A program made the position numbers and the translations under genes. The notes beneath the pieces were generated by a model. The model was not told where the DNA came from. It did not search any database and saw nothing but the letters and a program-made list of their open reading frames with translations. From NCBI GenBank assembly GCA_021234155.1, contig JAJEKV010000054.1, positions 6,654,655-6,718,654 on the forward strand: a stretch of DNA of 64,000 nucleotides, written 5' to 3'. Positions 1 to 13,570 of this stretch are shown here, in pieces. The first letter of the stretch is position 1; the number at the start of each line of letters is the position of its first letter. The DNA is from Isoetes taiwanensis. Its lineage: Eukaryota; Streptophyta; Lycopodiopsida; Isoetales; Isoetaceae.

Positions 1-2594
1 TCGGTATGCGGTTCGTTACGTATTGCTTCCGCTCGTCGACAATATCGACAAGCCTCATATGGTTGCCGCGTTTTGTAAATTCGGGGTATTCTATATCAGA
101 ACACCCATATCAATAAACCTTTCTATAACCGGTCACTTGCGCGCTACCTCAAGCACCACATAGATTATGGCTATTGATGTTCTCGTCTTCTCTTCCCGAA
201 ATGGACGCCGAGTACCACTTCCATTTACGGTTTTACTGATGGAGGAGCACTTTCAAGCCCTCATCCGTCATTACTTCCCTCCACACCAAATTCTCATACT
301 TCCACTCGGCGCTCCCTTCGGTCAATCACCAAGTTGGCACATCCGCGCCCATCTTCCACGAGGTCGCGACCACAGTCCACACTCATCATCCTTTATCTCT
401 TCCTCAGCTACACCATCCACTTCACACCATTTTCTACAAACCCCTCCCACACCCGGGCAACAGCCAATTCCCACCACCACAGCACACCCTGATGGGTTGT
501 TGTATGTGGTCCGTAGTACTCCAGGCTGCTGCACTTAAGTTCTGAGATCCCAAGGCAGCTCTCTTAGGCGGTTCAACGCCGGGCACTAGGCCTCAGTCAC
601 GATTACACCAAGACCTTCAAAATTTTGCAAAGCTGCCCAGAAGTTGCAACTTTGGAGGCCAGAAAAACGAACAAGCATGAGAGGCTCTCTTACAGGCTCA
701 TGCTGGACTCAAATACACACAAGCTCAAGTCGACCAACTTGCGGTCCGGCCAGGCTGAAGCTCGGTCAAATTCAGACTACATTGAACTTCTGCCAGTCCA
801 GCTTCTTACTCTCACGAGTACCAAGGATGAAGATATTGCTAAACTCAGCGTACCTTGTACCGGGCGTGAAAACTTCGCACTCAGAAGTTCAAAATCTTTC
901 AGCCCGAGATGCTCAAAGTTGCCTCGCCAGCGGCTCGGCTTTCTAGAACCTCTCGAGATCACCTCTCTTCAAGATAAACTACGAGTGCGAGAAACGAAAA
1001 TACTTTTCGATAGCTAGCGGAGATTGCCGTGCTTAATCTCAATACGCAATCTTCCTCGGAGTCAATCAGCGCCTTCTGGCGAAGAAGCGGGTCCGTGACC
1101 GATCCGCCTCCCTAGCAAAAGGACAATAGGATCGCGTGATCTCGAACAAGCATTTGCGGCAAAAGCTATTGATGTCTGTGGCGGTAGGCTCAAACCAAAC
1201 TTGGCCTTGAGACTTCAATTCTTCACGGGAGAATGCCGGTGGACTTCTTCCGGCTCCTCACATCATGATTATGTGGTTGCTCGGCGCCTCTTCCTTTCAA
1301 AATTGTAGCATGGTGATGGCCGTAAGATATCCCAGCGGCGGTGCTGATTTTCTCGGTTGGCGAGAACTCTCCATTGAAGACAAAGGGTTGTGTTGTGCCT
1401 TAACTTTGATCTCATACAACACACTGCGATCCGACTTTCTCACTTTCATGTAGTTCAGCCCATGACATATCTTTCATGATTTCTATGCGGGTGATACCAC
1501 GGGGAAAATTTACGGCAATGGGCCGCGCCCGGCGCTGTTCGGGGTGACCCCGCTGCGCAATGGGTGCTCCGGATAATCCATCTTGCGGATGCCGGACAAA
1601 CTTTCATGAGGAGTACATGCACGAGCTTGCCAATCATTTATCTCGGCAAGCGGAGGCGGCTACAACAAATAAGGAAGTATCCTGCAGGATCGAAGATCTT
1701 CCCTATGCACAAATCTATGAAGCACCTGCGCTGGTTACAATCGATTCTGACTCGCGGTGGATGGCAAAGCGGTCCCCGCAGGGATCGGATAGCCTCTGTC
1801 AACTCTCGACTCTCTGCAGCTTCTCTTTGGGATCGGTATGGGGCACTTGATCGGATCTTGTCGATCAGTCGGGGAAGCTGCTTTTCGGCAACCGCTGCGG
1901 GCATGGTTCCTTCTCCCCTTCCCACTGAATTATTACCTCCCACGCCCAGTTCTGACTCTGATTGGCGCCTTCCTTTTGGACCAAGGTCATGGATGGTCAT
2001 GCCGGTTTGGACACCACCTCTCGAGATCTCGGCCGGATCTCCGGTGGGATCCGCGTTTTGTTCGCCGATCACATTGGGAAAGGTGCTACTCACGAGACAA
2101 CACCGCAATAATTGAATCTACCATTGCTAATGGCGTGGTTAGCAACAGCAGCGGATCATTCATGGTCTCAACACACCTTCTTGCGAGCAGCCTCCCACCT
2201 CACGATCATACATCCATCTTCAAAGCGGGATTTTTGCTGCCCTCAAATGCATTTTGCTCAGCTCCTTAAATCGGCGTCCATTTTCTTTAATCAAATGCAG
2301 CGTCGATTAGCACAGCCTTCGGACCTGTCTCCTCGTAGGTGTCGGTATATTTCTTGGGCGGCATACTGGCGCGCGCCCATGTATATGATGCGGCTCTCGT
2401 TTTCTTGTGATCTTACGTCTGCCCTTGGCCAAGACACACCTCAGCTCTTCAATCGCGCCAAGATCTCGCCGGCCGGTACCATAATGGAGCCCGTCCTGCT
2501 AAAATTGAGAGGATCACTCTTCGAACTGATGGCTTCGCCCTCCGGCGCTTCACTCCTTTTTATAGCTACTCACGAGTATGCGTTTGAAAGGAAG
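1..2594. other. GC-richer decayed block, no gene recognised
   Basis: This stretch is visibly richer in G+C than the AT-rich DNA that follows. It has several overlapping short open frames on both strands, but none shows a domain I recognise. A plus frame near 1600-1750 reads like degraded coding sequence, including HELANHLSRQ, which loosely recalls the end of a retroelement RNase H; this is weak. It lies directly upstream of an LTR-like right end, so the block may be the worn internal part of an LTR retrotransposon. That reading is inference from position and composition. Confidence 0.3.
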
Positions 2595-3098
2595 TGTTGA
2601 ATCTGTGCCTCACGATACCAGGACTATTCATCCTCTGTCGAACCAGTCAAAAGCTCAAGATCCTCGATCCTTCTGGTGAACATCCAGGCTCTCACAGAAC
2701 TAAGCGAACCCTTGCTTGATCAAAGCCTTTGGCTCGCGTCGAAGCGCCCGCTCGGACAAAGTAGCGACGCACATCCTTGCGCCGCTGTCCAGTAAACACT
2801 TCAAGAGCTTTTTACGCCAACATTCCTGCAAATGAGCCTCCTTCCGATCCGACGCGAGATCGTCGAGTGTCTATATTAGGCCCAAGGCCATTATACTATA
2901 TATAGAGTAGAAGTTAGCTCATAAGTTTTTTAGATGAGTTTTTGAGTCTTGTCTCTTTGATTTTCTCTGTGCGGCGGAAACATGTATTTTCATCATTGAT
3001 ATCAAGGAAGCTTATCATCTCTTTCATTTATTCTGTTCTCTTCTTCTTCTCTTTCAGCCAAATCCAGCGTGACATAGTCCCGGACTGTTAGATCACAG
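2595..3098 (+). repeat. Possible LTR (right-hand end of a decayed retroelement)
   Basis: A purine run (GAAAGGAAG) directly precedes TGTTGAATC, as a polypurine tract precedes a 3' LTR. About 300 bp later comes CTATATATAGAG, a good TATA box, followed by a T-rich stretch and a possible CA end near 3098. No second copy of this sequence lies in the window, so neither edge is proven. The right edge in particular could be wrong by tens of bases, and an ordinary host promoter is an alternative. Confidence 0.3.
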
Positions 3099-4189
3099 GT
3101 CCTCACGAGGAGGGCTTCTTCGGGAGTTCAGAACCGGTTACAGCAGAGAGGCATTTGGTTATGATATGTAAACCACGATGTATAGCAACATTTTGTATAA
3201 CATATCTGGCAATTCTAACTTACGCAACTCCTTCTTGCTTTATAACAATGAAGCGGTGCTTCTCCCCACATGTTGCGGTCTATGTTTACGGCCCATTCAA
3301 GGGAATGATGATTCAACGTCTTCACACAACACGGCTGTAAATTCCTAAGTGTTGAAGAATTTGTAGCAACTCCTCTAACAATCCATTAAGCTTCTATGTG
3401 TGATACCTTGTCAAAGGCTTTGGCAAAATCGGTAATACAACATTCCATCACATTTTTGCACCTTTTGCTCCTCGACAATTACTTTAAATTGTCGACCATT
3501 GCTGTTGTTTTTTCTTGGACCTAGCACTCTTTGATCTATCCTTTACATAATATCTACTATATGATTTCAAAATTTGAGACTTCATACTCAATTTACATTG
3601 GAAGTAACCAACATTTGTTTTCTAATTGAGCTAAAGGAGTAGGTGGGTGTAACAATTATCATGGAGTTTGAATTTTTATCATTTTCCCATGTAACCTCAC
3701 CTCCTTCTTCCTTTGTGCATCAATTTTCTATAATTTGCTTTTGCATTCACTTCTAGTCCACCAAAAAATCTTTCTCTACCTCCAAAATGGGAGAGTGATT
3801 TTTACTCACAAGAACTTTATTTTTTCTCTGGCCTCTCCGGTATTGAAAACATTTTTAGATTCAAACCGACAGCAACTTCTAAAGTGCTGTAGTCAAATGT
3901 CTAAAATGGTCTGCAGCCGTATGTCAGATTTTGAAATTGTATTCTCTCTATCTCACAACGAATGGCATACTATAGAGAATTCTGTGGGGAATTCTTTTCA
4001 ATTCCTTCTCCATCTACGCAGCTTAGCAGATGCCTTGCCTCTGCGAGAGGGAACTCTATTAAAATTACCGTTGCCCAACACAGAAACACGGGTAGTGGCG
4101 GTATGCATCATTTACATGTGCCTTTTCACTACTAGCATGTTTTTGCCCTTTCACCATGGCCGACACTTTTTGGCCTCACATTGATCGGT
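3099..4189. other. Intergenic, nothing recognised
   Basis: AT-rich sequence with one plus open frame of 149 codons at 3735-4184. Its composition is ordinary, it has no recognisable domain, and no splice-flanked exon was seen. I see no repeat structure here. Confidence 0.4.
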
Positions 4190-5660
4190 TAGAGCCACAG
4201 CTTCTTGAGCATGGGGGGATGTAGCATACATCTTTACCAGTCATCCTTGACTCATCATCTTGCGGGGCGATGTTATGTGGCCACGAAGATATCGATCTCA
4301 CTGGATACCCTGAACACATTTTGTAATAGGGCCTACGGTTATGTATTCGTAAGCCCGAACCGAGGGTGGTTCTCATATCACTTCCGTCACCCCATGCTCA
4401 TATGTACTCGGGGGCGGCCGTGAAATCGCCCACCTAAAGTACCACAAGGTGCAGGAGTTCCCTCACCAGCTCTGGCGGGAGAGCGTCTATCACTTCTTGC
4501 GAGGTGAGCTGAAGCGGCTTTATCACGATGTGAGACAACGATCACGAGGCGAGCGCTATATATGGTGAGACCGCATCGGTCACATACGATGGGGCAATTA
4601 GAACTGTCATGCATCTGGGGAATTAGGGGTTTGGGCGATGCCGTCTTCGGCGACACCGAATGACTTGTAAGGAGCAGGTCGCGGCATTCTTGGCGCGAGC
4701 GCAGGGTGGCGCCAGGTCCTGATTCTGCTGCCCCGGATTCTTGCCGCTTAGTGAGCAGCCCTTGATGAACACATCGTCTACCCCGAGAGGAAAGTGGTTA
4801 CGCATGGGTGATGCTTTCGGCTCGCGCACAGCTTGCTTGTGGCCATGAGTCCGCATGGCCAGGGCACGGTGGAGGAGGTAGAGATGGAGTGGTTAGCGGA
4901 TAAGGCGTCGCGAGAACCTGCGAGATAAATGCCGGTACAGGCGCGTGACCCGATGCGTGGCCGACTGGCGGGGAGTACCTAGATGCTTGTTTCATGGCAA
5001 GCTGCGGGACCCATTGCTCTAGAACGGAGTCAAAATAGCCCATTATTACAAGGAGCACATCAACCCGTGTGCTTGGGGCCCACTGATAACGTTCGGTTGC
5101 CCTGAAAAAGCGGGCTCATTGCCTCCGACCATACAGGTGCCCACCATCTTCGCGCCGAGGCAGGCGGGTGGATTGGGAGCCCCGCCGGGCGAACTCCATC
5201 GATCTTTGTCAAAGCGGGGTGCGTTGGGGATGATCTCACACTTTCCGGGAATTTGCCCGGCGTTGTTCCGGTCCGGGCGGATCGCAGCTCTCCGCCAAAA
5301 TGCGGTGGGCGGCGTGCCCTTGCATTTATTTGCGATGAACACCGTCGGTCACGTTGCCAACGGGGTCATACATCCGGGAAGTCTTGAACCTGCTTGGTCA
5401 CCTTTGCCTTGCCACAGGTACATCGTGACTAGACGCGCTCTGGGGGTGCATGGCTATATTGGGATGTTTACGCATTTTATATATGATTACTTACCGAGTT
5501 TGTCGGCCCAGTGATTCTTTTCCTCGAAACCATGGGCCGGGGTTTTTAATCCGAGGCATTAATCCGCTTGCACTCTCAATGGAGTCCCATAGGCGGAATT
5601 GGTCCGTGGGCGATAAAGTAACTCCTTCCTTCCTTCCTTCGCGTATACATTTTCTATGAG
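4190..5660. other. GC-rich block with open frames, unidentified
   Basis: A second GC-rich island. It has open frames of about 70-130 codons on both strands (for example 5046-5342 minus and 5119-5514 plus), which is expected by chance at this composition. None carries a motif I know. The edges are abrupt: AT-rich DNA resumes near 5650. This is compatible with a decayed GC-rich transposable element or an old insertion, but there is no direct evidence. Confidence 0.3.
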
Positions 5661-8600
5661 TTAAAAATAATACAACAAATATTATACTACAGAATACCGG
5701 CAGAAATGTGGAAGAATAGCTTATAACAAAAAATGTGTTGCTTTTTAATCTTCTAGCTCGGAATAATAAATGCGTCACGAGACATATGCCATCTATTTGG
5801 TAGATGGATTTTCATTCTTAATGATAGGGTTTGCCATCATCTTATAATTGTCTGACATCACCAATTATATGCATGTATGATTTTTCTCATATTTATCATA
5901 CATGAACAAATGTTCAACATTTACCTTGGGTGTGCATCGGATCTTGCTGGTATGTAATTGTTTTCGTTCAATCATTTACCACAAAGGCCAAAATACATCG
6001 CGCCACTTTTGCTTAAGCTCTATCTTGATGGAGCAACCTAATAAACTTTGGGCTTCAAAGCGTATCATTTCTAGTGGTCTTCTACGATGAGCAAACAAAA
6101 TCTTTGGGTAGAGCAAGAAAAGAGTTCATTTGATTTTAAGCATGATGCGTACAATTGGTTATTATTTACGTTATATTGGCCTTCTCCTGATTCTACATAC
6201 TCATAGATATGACCCTCACGGACATGAAATATCCTTTTTTACTAAGTCTTAGTTTAATAATTAAGCAAATATAGAATAGAACTACAGGATAGACCTTTGC
6301 TTATGATCATTGACTTGGTAGGACCTAGATCTTCAACCTATTTGTACTAAATTGTTGCTTTCAAATACCATCATTGTTCTCCATGTACAGTACAAAGCAT
6401 TCACAACAGTACAAGGTATATTAGGTTTATGCTTTGTGAATAATACTTTGTAGCACTTACTTCAACCTTTCTCACTTGATACCAATTGTACAAATTGTGT
6501 ACCGCGCGCGGCAGATGAAAGCAGGTAATAACCTTTCATATAAGATCCGCTGCTTGGTTTACAACGAATGTGCCAAGTCTAGGTATTGCTAAAACCGAGG
6601 CGATCCATAACATGATGTCTAAAGAAATTTATGGACATATCAGAACATCTAAGCGAATATATATATTTAAGAAATTCATGGAGAAGAGTTGTGAGCATAA
6701 CTCGATGTAGTATACAGCATATAGTATTATACGCTATCGATTTGATTAGCCCTTAGCAACAAAATTCAGAAGCTTATATTCGGTTAGCCCGATGGTTATA
6801 TACCATTCTCGATTGGTTCGCCAGGGAACGGGGCGACAACAATGTATACAAGGATCTTGGCGGTTGAGAACGCCGGTGGAATTGCGATGTGATGCGAGCA
6901 TGTTACCTAAAATTGACCGACGGGCCGGGCGTGGGATGTTTGGCCGGGTAAGGCGACACTAGAGAGAAATGTCATGATGAGAACAATATGTTGTTTGAGC
7001 CAGGTGCATAAGATGAGAGGAGATATAATTGGTGCAGTTTGGTTGAATCGTACGACATCGCCAACTAGTTGATATCCACATTACGTTGTTAAAGACAAGT
7101 TCGGCGTCGTCCTATGATGGGTTCTCCTTAACCTACTTGGTTCATTTGAAGTCGGATAAACCGTTTAAGATGTAAACATTTTTTGGTTTTGTTTGGGCTG
7201 TTTTGTTTTGTTTTTATTTGTTTTTGTTTTGTTGTTTTGTGGGTCCCTTTCTTTTGTACCGTTCTACTGTTCAATTTGATGAGTCAAAATTTTGCTTCTA
7301 TTTATCTAACCACTTCACGATATATATAGCCACTTTAGCCTAGGTTTTTCAATCTAGACCTTATATATATATGTAGTCGCAGGAGAAATTCCGACAACAA
7401 AGGCCTCGGCAGCGTTTGTGTATAATTTATTGGAAAAGCATGTTGTTTTATAGGGATCCTTGTGATACGGAGTTTCTTTATAGGAGGAGAAGATATTCTA
7501 TAGGTATTGTTTAAATTTGGTTTTTGGGGTTCAAAAAACTTTTGAATTTCCCTTAATTTAATTTCATAAGGTTTAGAGTGGGTTTTGGTAGTGGAAAACA
7601 ATTAGATTTACCATCCGAACCCCTCTTATGATTTGGGGTTCAATTTTGCCCCTTTGCCGTACGACCCTTCAATCGACATCGTATGCTATATGATGAAACG
7701 ACATGGAATTAGATAGATCTGCCATAATCAAGAAATAGGATCTTATCTCTCTGTTGAAATCGATGTTGTAAGTTTGCTTATTAGTTTGGATGGTTTGTTC
7801 GCTTTTTAGTGTGCATTTGGTGTTTCTCCTTCCAAAAAGGGGTACATAAGAATCAAGGTTTTCATTCACTCTCACTAAAATTTTGCCTTACAAAATTTTT
7901 AATAGGCTACATGTTGCTAGCAGGGGTAACAGTTACGTGTGTTTATGTGGGTTGGGAATCTTACGCAGGTAATAAAACGCATATTTTCATAGGTAGGTAC
8001 TGCGGCACTAGCTCAAAGTCTTACGCTCTCCGCGCGCTCAGAATGCGTCTCATGCAAAGTTCTGCTATGAGATCCGAACTTCGATATCATTTCTACAAAA
8101 CATATCTATATTCTTAAATATCTTAGAAGCGGGTTGAGGGTGAAGAATGGACAAATCATAAGATGAAGCATTGAAGAAAACGAGAGGTAAGGAGTTTTGC
8201 TTTAAGCTTAGTTCTCTTATGATGTTATTTGCCTTGCCAAATTAGGGCTTTGTGTTTATATAGGATCACAATTCGAGGAAGATGGAGAATAAGGACAAAA
8301 TTTGTTTATTAAAGCACAATTCATTAATAAATTTTTGAAGTAAGCTGGAATTTTTATTGTAGACCTTAGCGGGGTTGTATACAATGTTGTTATACGTTTT
8401 TATTTTTAAAAATGCCTCTATATATAAAATCTCACGTTTTTTAAAAGGATTTTATGATGCAGTAAGGCAAAAAATAAAATAAAAAATTACCTTTGCTTTA
8501 CTATTGGGCGTATTTACTCACTGTTAACATGCACATTCTTGCTACAGAAGTTATAAGACTTAGCATGTGAATAAGTAAATCATAAGCAGCTATCTTTGCT

Positions 8601-9714
8601 ATTAGAAACTATTAAGTTCAAGTACAAAGAGATATCATAGCATACTTGAGTTTGCCATTACAACAACTCTTAGAAAGTTGAGAAAAACATTATATAAGGG
8701 TTGAAATGTAAGAATTTTATATGCATGGATAAATAAGTTCAAGAATATCATATATTTGGATTAAAATCACGAGTCTAAGGACTTTTAGGATTTTTAAAAA
8801 GATTTTAAGGATTTTTAAGATTTTAAGATTTCTAGCGTATTTTTATATGAAATCGTTTTTAAAGATTTTTCAAAATTTTTAAAAATGTTAAAATCTTAAA
8901 AGCGTCATATTTTAATACCCAGGATTTTGGCGTGCCAACAGCATTAGTTTGTATACACGTATATGTGATACTGCATTAGTCATACATATGTTGTGTACAC
9001 TACATAATATTTAGAAAACATATTAATATAATATACCTTTCCAAGTACAATATATATGATGATAGATAGGAAGGTTACTAGAGACCCGCGGTATTGTGTC
9101 CTAGTGAACCTTTCCCCTAAGGTTCCACAACCCCTTCCTTAAGCACCTAGCAGTCCTTACCAATGGGTTAGGAACTGAGCTCTATCACAGCGTATCACTT
9201 TGTTCTTTAACATGTATATATGGGGTACCTGAACAATGCAAAAAAGTAATTCCCATATGATGATACTCGCGGAAGAAGCGGACCCAACTAAAATAAAGTT
9301 GTTATTACTCATAGGTAATACTTAGTATAGGCTATACATTTAATGCACTTATCAATTTCATGAATGACCTCAGGTATGTAAGTGATCGAGAGTGTGCTAA
9401 ATAGCGAACAAAGTAAGCCCTCAATTGGTGTAGCATCTGCGTCGGATAGGGAGGGTTCAAGAATTCCCACTAATACCAAGTCTCCTAGCATTAGGATGAA
9501 TTAATTTCCACGGTGGTTCATGACCACAATCAAATAAGCTGAGAATAAGGATTAATCAACTCCCTTGCAAAGTTCCTTCTTTGGGGCGTATAGCGCAACC
9601 TCGCACTTCAAATGGTCAAACTCATCTTGATCCGGAATTAGCACAATATGCAGGGCATGCTTTCGCGGGAAGGCTACGGAGTAGCCGGAGAGAATTGTCA
9701 GGTAATGTTTAGTA
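5661..9714. other. AT-rich intergenic DNA with low-complexity patches
   Basis: No gene recognised. Visible patches are a T/G-rich low-complexity run at about 7178-7255 (TTTTG-type repeats) and a stretch at about 8770-8905 made almost only of A/T with repeated GATTTTTAA-like words. Around 9070-9300 the composition and word use change, which may mark an old insertion, but no boundary or coding motif confirms it. Confidence 0.4.
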
Positions 9715-9880
9715 AACAAGGAGCAAAAGGAACGCGAACAGGAAGCCGAGGAACAAGGAGGCTTGAGAAGCAAGGAACGCGGAGCAAAGAACAGGAGAGC
9801 ATAGGAGCAAGAACCACAGAGGAGAAAGGACCCGCGAAGCAAGGAACAAGGAACACGGAGAAAGGAATATGAACAAGGAA
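9715..9880 (+). repeat. Purine-rich degenerate short tandem repeat
   Basis: The plus strand is almost entirely purine with repeated words such as AGGAACGCGGAGCAAAG and AAGGAACAAGG at irregular spacing of roughly 10-20 bp. Open frames on both strands here simply follow the repeat and are not taken as genes. Confidence 0.6.
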
Positions 9881-12208
9881 CGGAGCATGCAAGGTGAGAA
9901 TGAGTAGTTTACTAAGTCGTGGGTGAGAACGGCAAAGGTGAGAAAGAATTTATAAGCTGTAGCGGTTAATAATCTTTGAGAGTATTATATCAATAGTGTT
10001 GAACTATTACCAATAATGATATTGCCGATATCTTGAGAAATATAATACCAATAATGCTTGAAGTATTATACCAATAATGCTACTAGCGACTATAAAGCAG
10101 CTCTATTAAGTGGTGAAGTCATTCATCATAGAGTATGCGCGCCTACTCATCTAGATCACATCGAGACCATTGCTTGCGCGAGGCTACAATAATGATTGTT
10201 GAATCGCGATACTAAGAGGTGATATATACCGATCCCTACCTATAGATCAAAGCTAATAGTCATGAGTATATTGATTGCCTGGGCTTCGCCATTGTTGTGA
10301 TCACCTTGTTTGGCTTCACGGCGCCATCCTCGCGTGTAGCGCACCTACTAAAAGATGTAAGGATGTATAAGCATAATGAATATTATTATCGATGTATGTC
10401 GAACACGAGTGATGACCCCTACGTCAAAATGCTTAAGTATTGTACCAAAATATTTAGAGTATTACATCAAAATGGCGCTAAATATAGATATTAATGCGTT
10501 ACCATTATAGCAAGAGAAATTACATACATGATTGTGAGAACATAAGCGAGATTGAAGGCCTTTGCTTCAATGCTATGTCCCCACATGTCAACAATGTATT
10601 TTGGAATCTGAATAGTCTTGGTCTTTTGTCATTTGCATCCCATGCATAATGTATAGCATGTAACTTCTCGCCTGCTGTGATGGATCGATGGATTAGATGC
10701 ATGCTTGTTTAATTCATAACTTGTATAATGAGACAACATGCATTTACCATGATACACAAATATGACCATAATTAGTAGACTCTGGATGTCCAAGGCCAAC
10801 ATCTTCTTATAGCCAACTATATTGGAGTTTTATGGGCGTCTCCAGTCCGGACTAAACTCAAACATACCTTTGTAACATGTGCATGAGGATGAACTCATCC
10901 ATAGGTAACCGGACATTTTATCTGGCGTACAATAAAGCCGAAGGTTTTACAAAGCCGCGGCGACTTCATAATTTTCTGGGTAAAGGCGACTTCTAGAGGT
11001 TCTTGCGCGCTACGCAACCAAAATTTACCATTTTGAGGTGGTAGTGGCGATACATCTTCAAACATAAAAAATCTGGGTCGATAATCCATAGTTGCTTTGT
11101 ATTTACATCATGCAAACACTCTCTTCTTGATTTTTCTTGAGAAGGAGTTTCATAATACTAGGTACTGGCGATGATGCCGCGGGCGAGCGGATCTTTAATA
11201 TCTTTGTTGGAGATACAGTATTTTAGCCACCCTATTGTGGTAATGCTGGCTCACCATTTTCATCCTCCTTCCATATTCTTATTCCTTTTAGGAATCCGGC
11301 TCTTTATGGTTGGCTATATATTATAATGGGCCATTTCCCATCCATTTTAAATGAATAGTAATGGGCTGGTAGACGTTGGCCTTTATCGAGTTGCTGACAA
11401 AGCCTTTCCAATCTGGAACCTCATCCACAAAATATGAACATAGAGACTTTGCATTACACTTGATAAACAAGTAAAATAGCTTCGAACAAAGGATTAGAGC
11501 ATCAGATGAACTCGTGCGTTGAAAAGTTCCCAAACAATGCATCAATATCATCATGAGTGTGTGTCAACCATCATGTGGAAACCAACTTGAATCTCATGGA
11601 GAATACCTTAAGCCATGTCAGAAAATAAAGTAAGAGAACACATATCTATTTTTATTTGACTTTAATGCATTATCAACGGCGCAATGAGAGATTTAAAGGA
11701 AGAGGATTAAAGCCTTTTAAGTTGGCACTAGAAGATGAAGGCATCATCTCTCTTGTGTCTAGCGCTAGCTTATATATTAGGTATTAGAGGTCTTTTGCCA
11801 CTACGGCTTGCATCAATTTGCAATCTGAAGTTTTGCTTCCTGAATCTACACTTATATGCAATTGACGACTCAGATAGTGTAGGATCACAGAAAATGACCC
11901 AACATGAAGAAGTTTGGAGTCATCTTTCCAAGATTAAAGAAATATTACATAAGCCGTCCACCGCGGCCATGTCCAATACTACACCATCAGGCGCTCTTCG
12001 CGATCCTCTCAAACAGACTGCGGATATTGAAAACTGCTTAATTGTAGTGTTTGGCTTGCCAGTCCATCTTGTCATGTATTATGCAAGGTGACTTCTACAG
12101 TGGTGTGTGATAATACCGCCAATGCCAATATTGACTCTAAGGAATGTCGTTCCAACATATGTGCCGCAGTTGAATTGGAGAGTTGCATCTTGCTTATCTT
12201 TTGTTCTT
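9881..12208. other. Intergenic, no convincing gene
   Basis: AT-rich sequence. Around 9990-10085 the word ACCAATAATG recurs three times within a short degenerate repeat. A plus open frame at 11735-12091 (118 codons) begins with a hydrophobic stretch (SSLLCLALAYILGI) that resembles a signal peptide, but the rest has no recognisable domain and no homologous partner in the window, so I do not call it a gene. Confidence 0.35.
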
Positions 12209-12969
12209 TCAATTTACCTTGACAACACATATATTACTTGGAGAGTATTGATATTTTTTATATGTTGATGTACGTCTTTCTTCTATGTTGTAAAAAGAGG
12301 GCATGGTTACACTCTTTCCTGTCAATTCTTCCACCATGGCACCCACTTCTTTATGTATGCTCTTCTTATTAAGGATGGAAGAAAGTTTGCGAACGTTCTC
12401 CCTTATATCATCCTTTCCGTTTTTGCTTCTATGTGGAATGCTCTCCGCATTCTCACTAATGAAGGTATCAAGCACACTTTCTGTAGCTAGTGTCACAGAT
12501 ATAGGCTTCTTAGAGCCTGTATTACCATGATCCGCCCGTTTTCCACCTAACTGAAACCTCTTCCTCCAACTATAAAATGTAGATTGAGCAAGTCCTAAAG
12601 CCATGCGCCATGCGAATCGACAGACATAAAAAAAAGCGTAATCCTTTTAATTGCTTGATTGAGAATAAAATTCTTTTCTTAAGGCATATACTTGTTCTCG
12701 GCTCAGTTTTTTGATACAATCTTCCTTGCACCATGTTGATTTTAGAGCTCTCTTGATTGACTTGGAAGCATACATCCTTCCTTCTTGCGATCCCCCTTTG
12801 GTTCCCTCCTAACCCTCTTCACATATGTATATTTCCTTTTCCTCTTGAATTGCTTCTCAACATCAGCTTCCAGGCACTCAACTTCTAAGTCATCCTCTTC
12901 GAGAGCAGCTCGAGCTTGTAAATGTTGTAAAACTGTCCTAAAGTCGCATTTAATTAAAGTGGGCCGCAT
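12209..12969 (-). pseudogene. Decayed transposase-like ORF with HTH-like segment
   Basis: Read on the minus strand, an acidic then very basic N-terminal part (EEDDLEVECLEADVEKQ, then FKRKRKYTYVKRVRREPK) runs down to about 12770. One frame change later it continues as a second open stretch beginning MYASKSIKRALKSTW, with a single in-frame stop near 12650. The following segment ALGLAQSTFYSWRKRF looks like a helix-turn-helix, and the C-terminal part (EELTGKSVTMPSFYNI) resembles the region before the catalytic domain in large plant transposase-like proteins. No catalytic acidic triad is visible, so only the N-terminal half is preserved. A palindrome array (13571-13945) lies about 600 bp upstream of its 5' end. 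A host DNA-binding protein is a less likely alternative. Confidence 0.45.
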
Positions 12970-13570
12970 GCCATTCCCACTTTTTTTTGGAACCCTGTTA
13001 TTTTACACGAAAAGGATGAGGGAAAAGTTTTGAAATCCCTTTATTGCTTTAGATGATGCCTTTTTTCCTGTGTGAAAAAAAATGTTAAGGAAAATTACAT
13101 GGTCTACTTTTCTCAGTTAGCGAGTCGAACAGGTAAACAGTGCATCTAAAACCAATGAAAATGCTATCTCGCTGTAAACGAAGTGCTAATATGCCCTGAA
13201 TTTTATACATAAATAATTTCATTACATTGTATTTTACAGTGGTTGAAGAGACCACGATGGTCAGGCTGGCACAAATATTACATCATTTTCACACACAGAC
13301 CATCTATTGGGAACAACGTGCGGAGCAAGGTTTGAGGTGTTCCAAGCCACGAGAGCAACTTGAAGAGAATAGAAATCTGAACACTTTGGCTTGTCCAATG
13401 CATGTCATCAACCTTTTCTCATCCTCTTTCTTCAATGAACGGGTCTTTCCATGGCTCCTGATCATGTCCTTTCTGTTCACGATCTGTACTAGAAAAGGCA
13501 AAATCAAGTTAATACAATTGATGCTACAGAGCTCTAAGGGCCATTTTTGAAGAAAGCAGGTCTGAGGGCC
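12970..13570. other. Spacer between transposase-like ORF and palindrome array
   Basis: Mixed AT-rich sequence. Open frames on both strands at 13227-13585 are short and carry no known motif. If the ORF at 12209-12969 and the array at 13571-13945 belong to one element, this would be its 5' untranslated region. Confidence 0.35.

Noticed and set aside
2595-3098. Complete LTR retrotransposon at the left edge
   Set aside because: Only one LTR-like end is visible, no primer-binding site follows it and no RT or integrase motif could be read upstream.
9060-9560. Second chromovirus LTR
   Set aside because: Some similar composition to 19429-20947 was suspected, but no extended match and no TG...CA edges were found.
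9552-9892. Overlapping ORFs on both strands
   Set aside because: They follow the purine-rich degenerate repeat and have no recognisable motif.
11735-12091. Secreted small protein
   Set aside because: The N-terminus looks like a signal peptide, but no conserved domain, no related copy and no promoter features support a gene.
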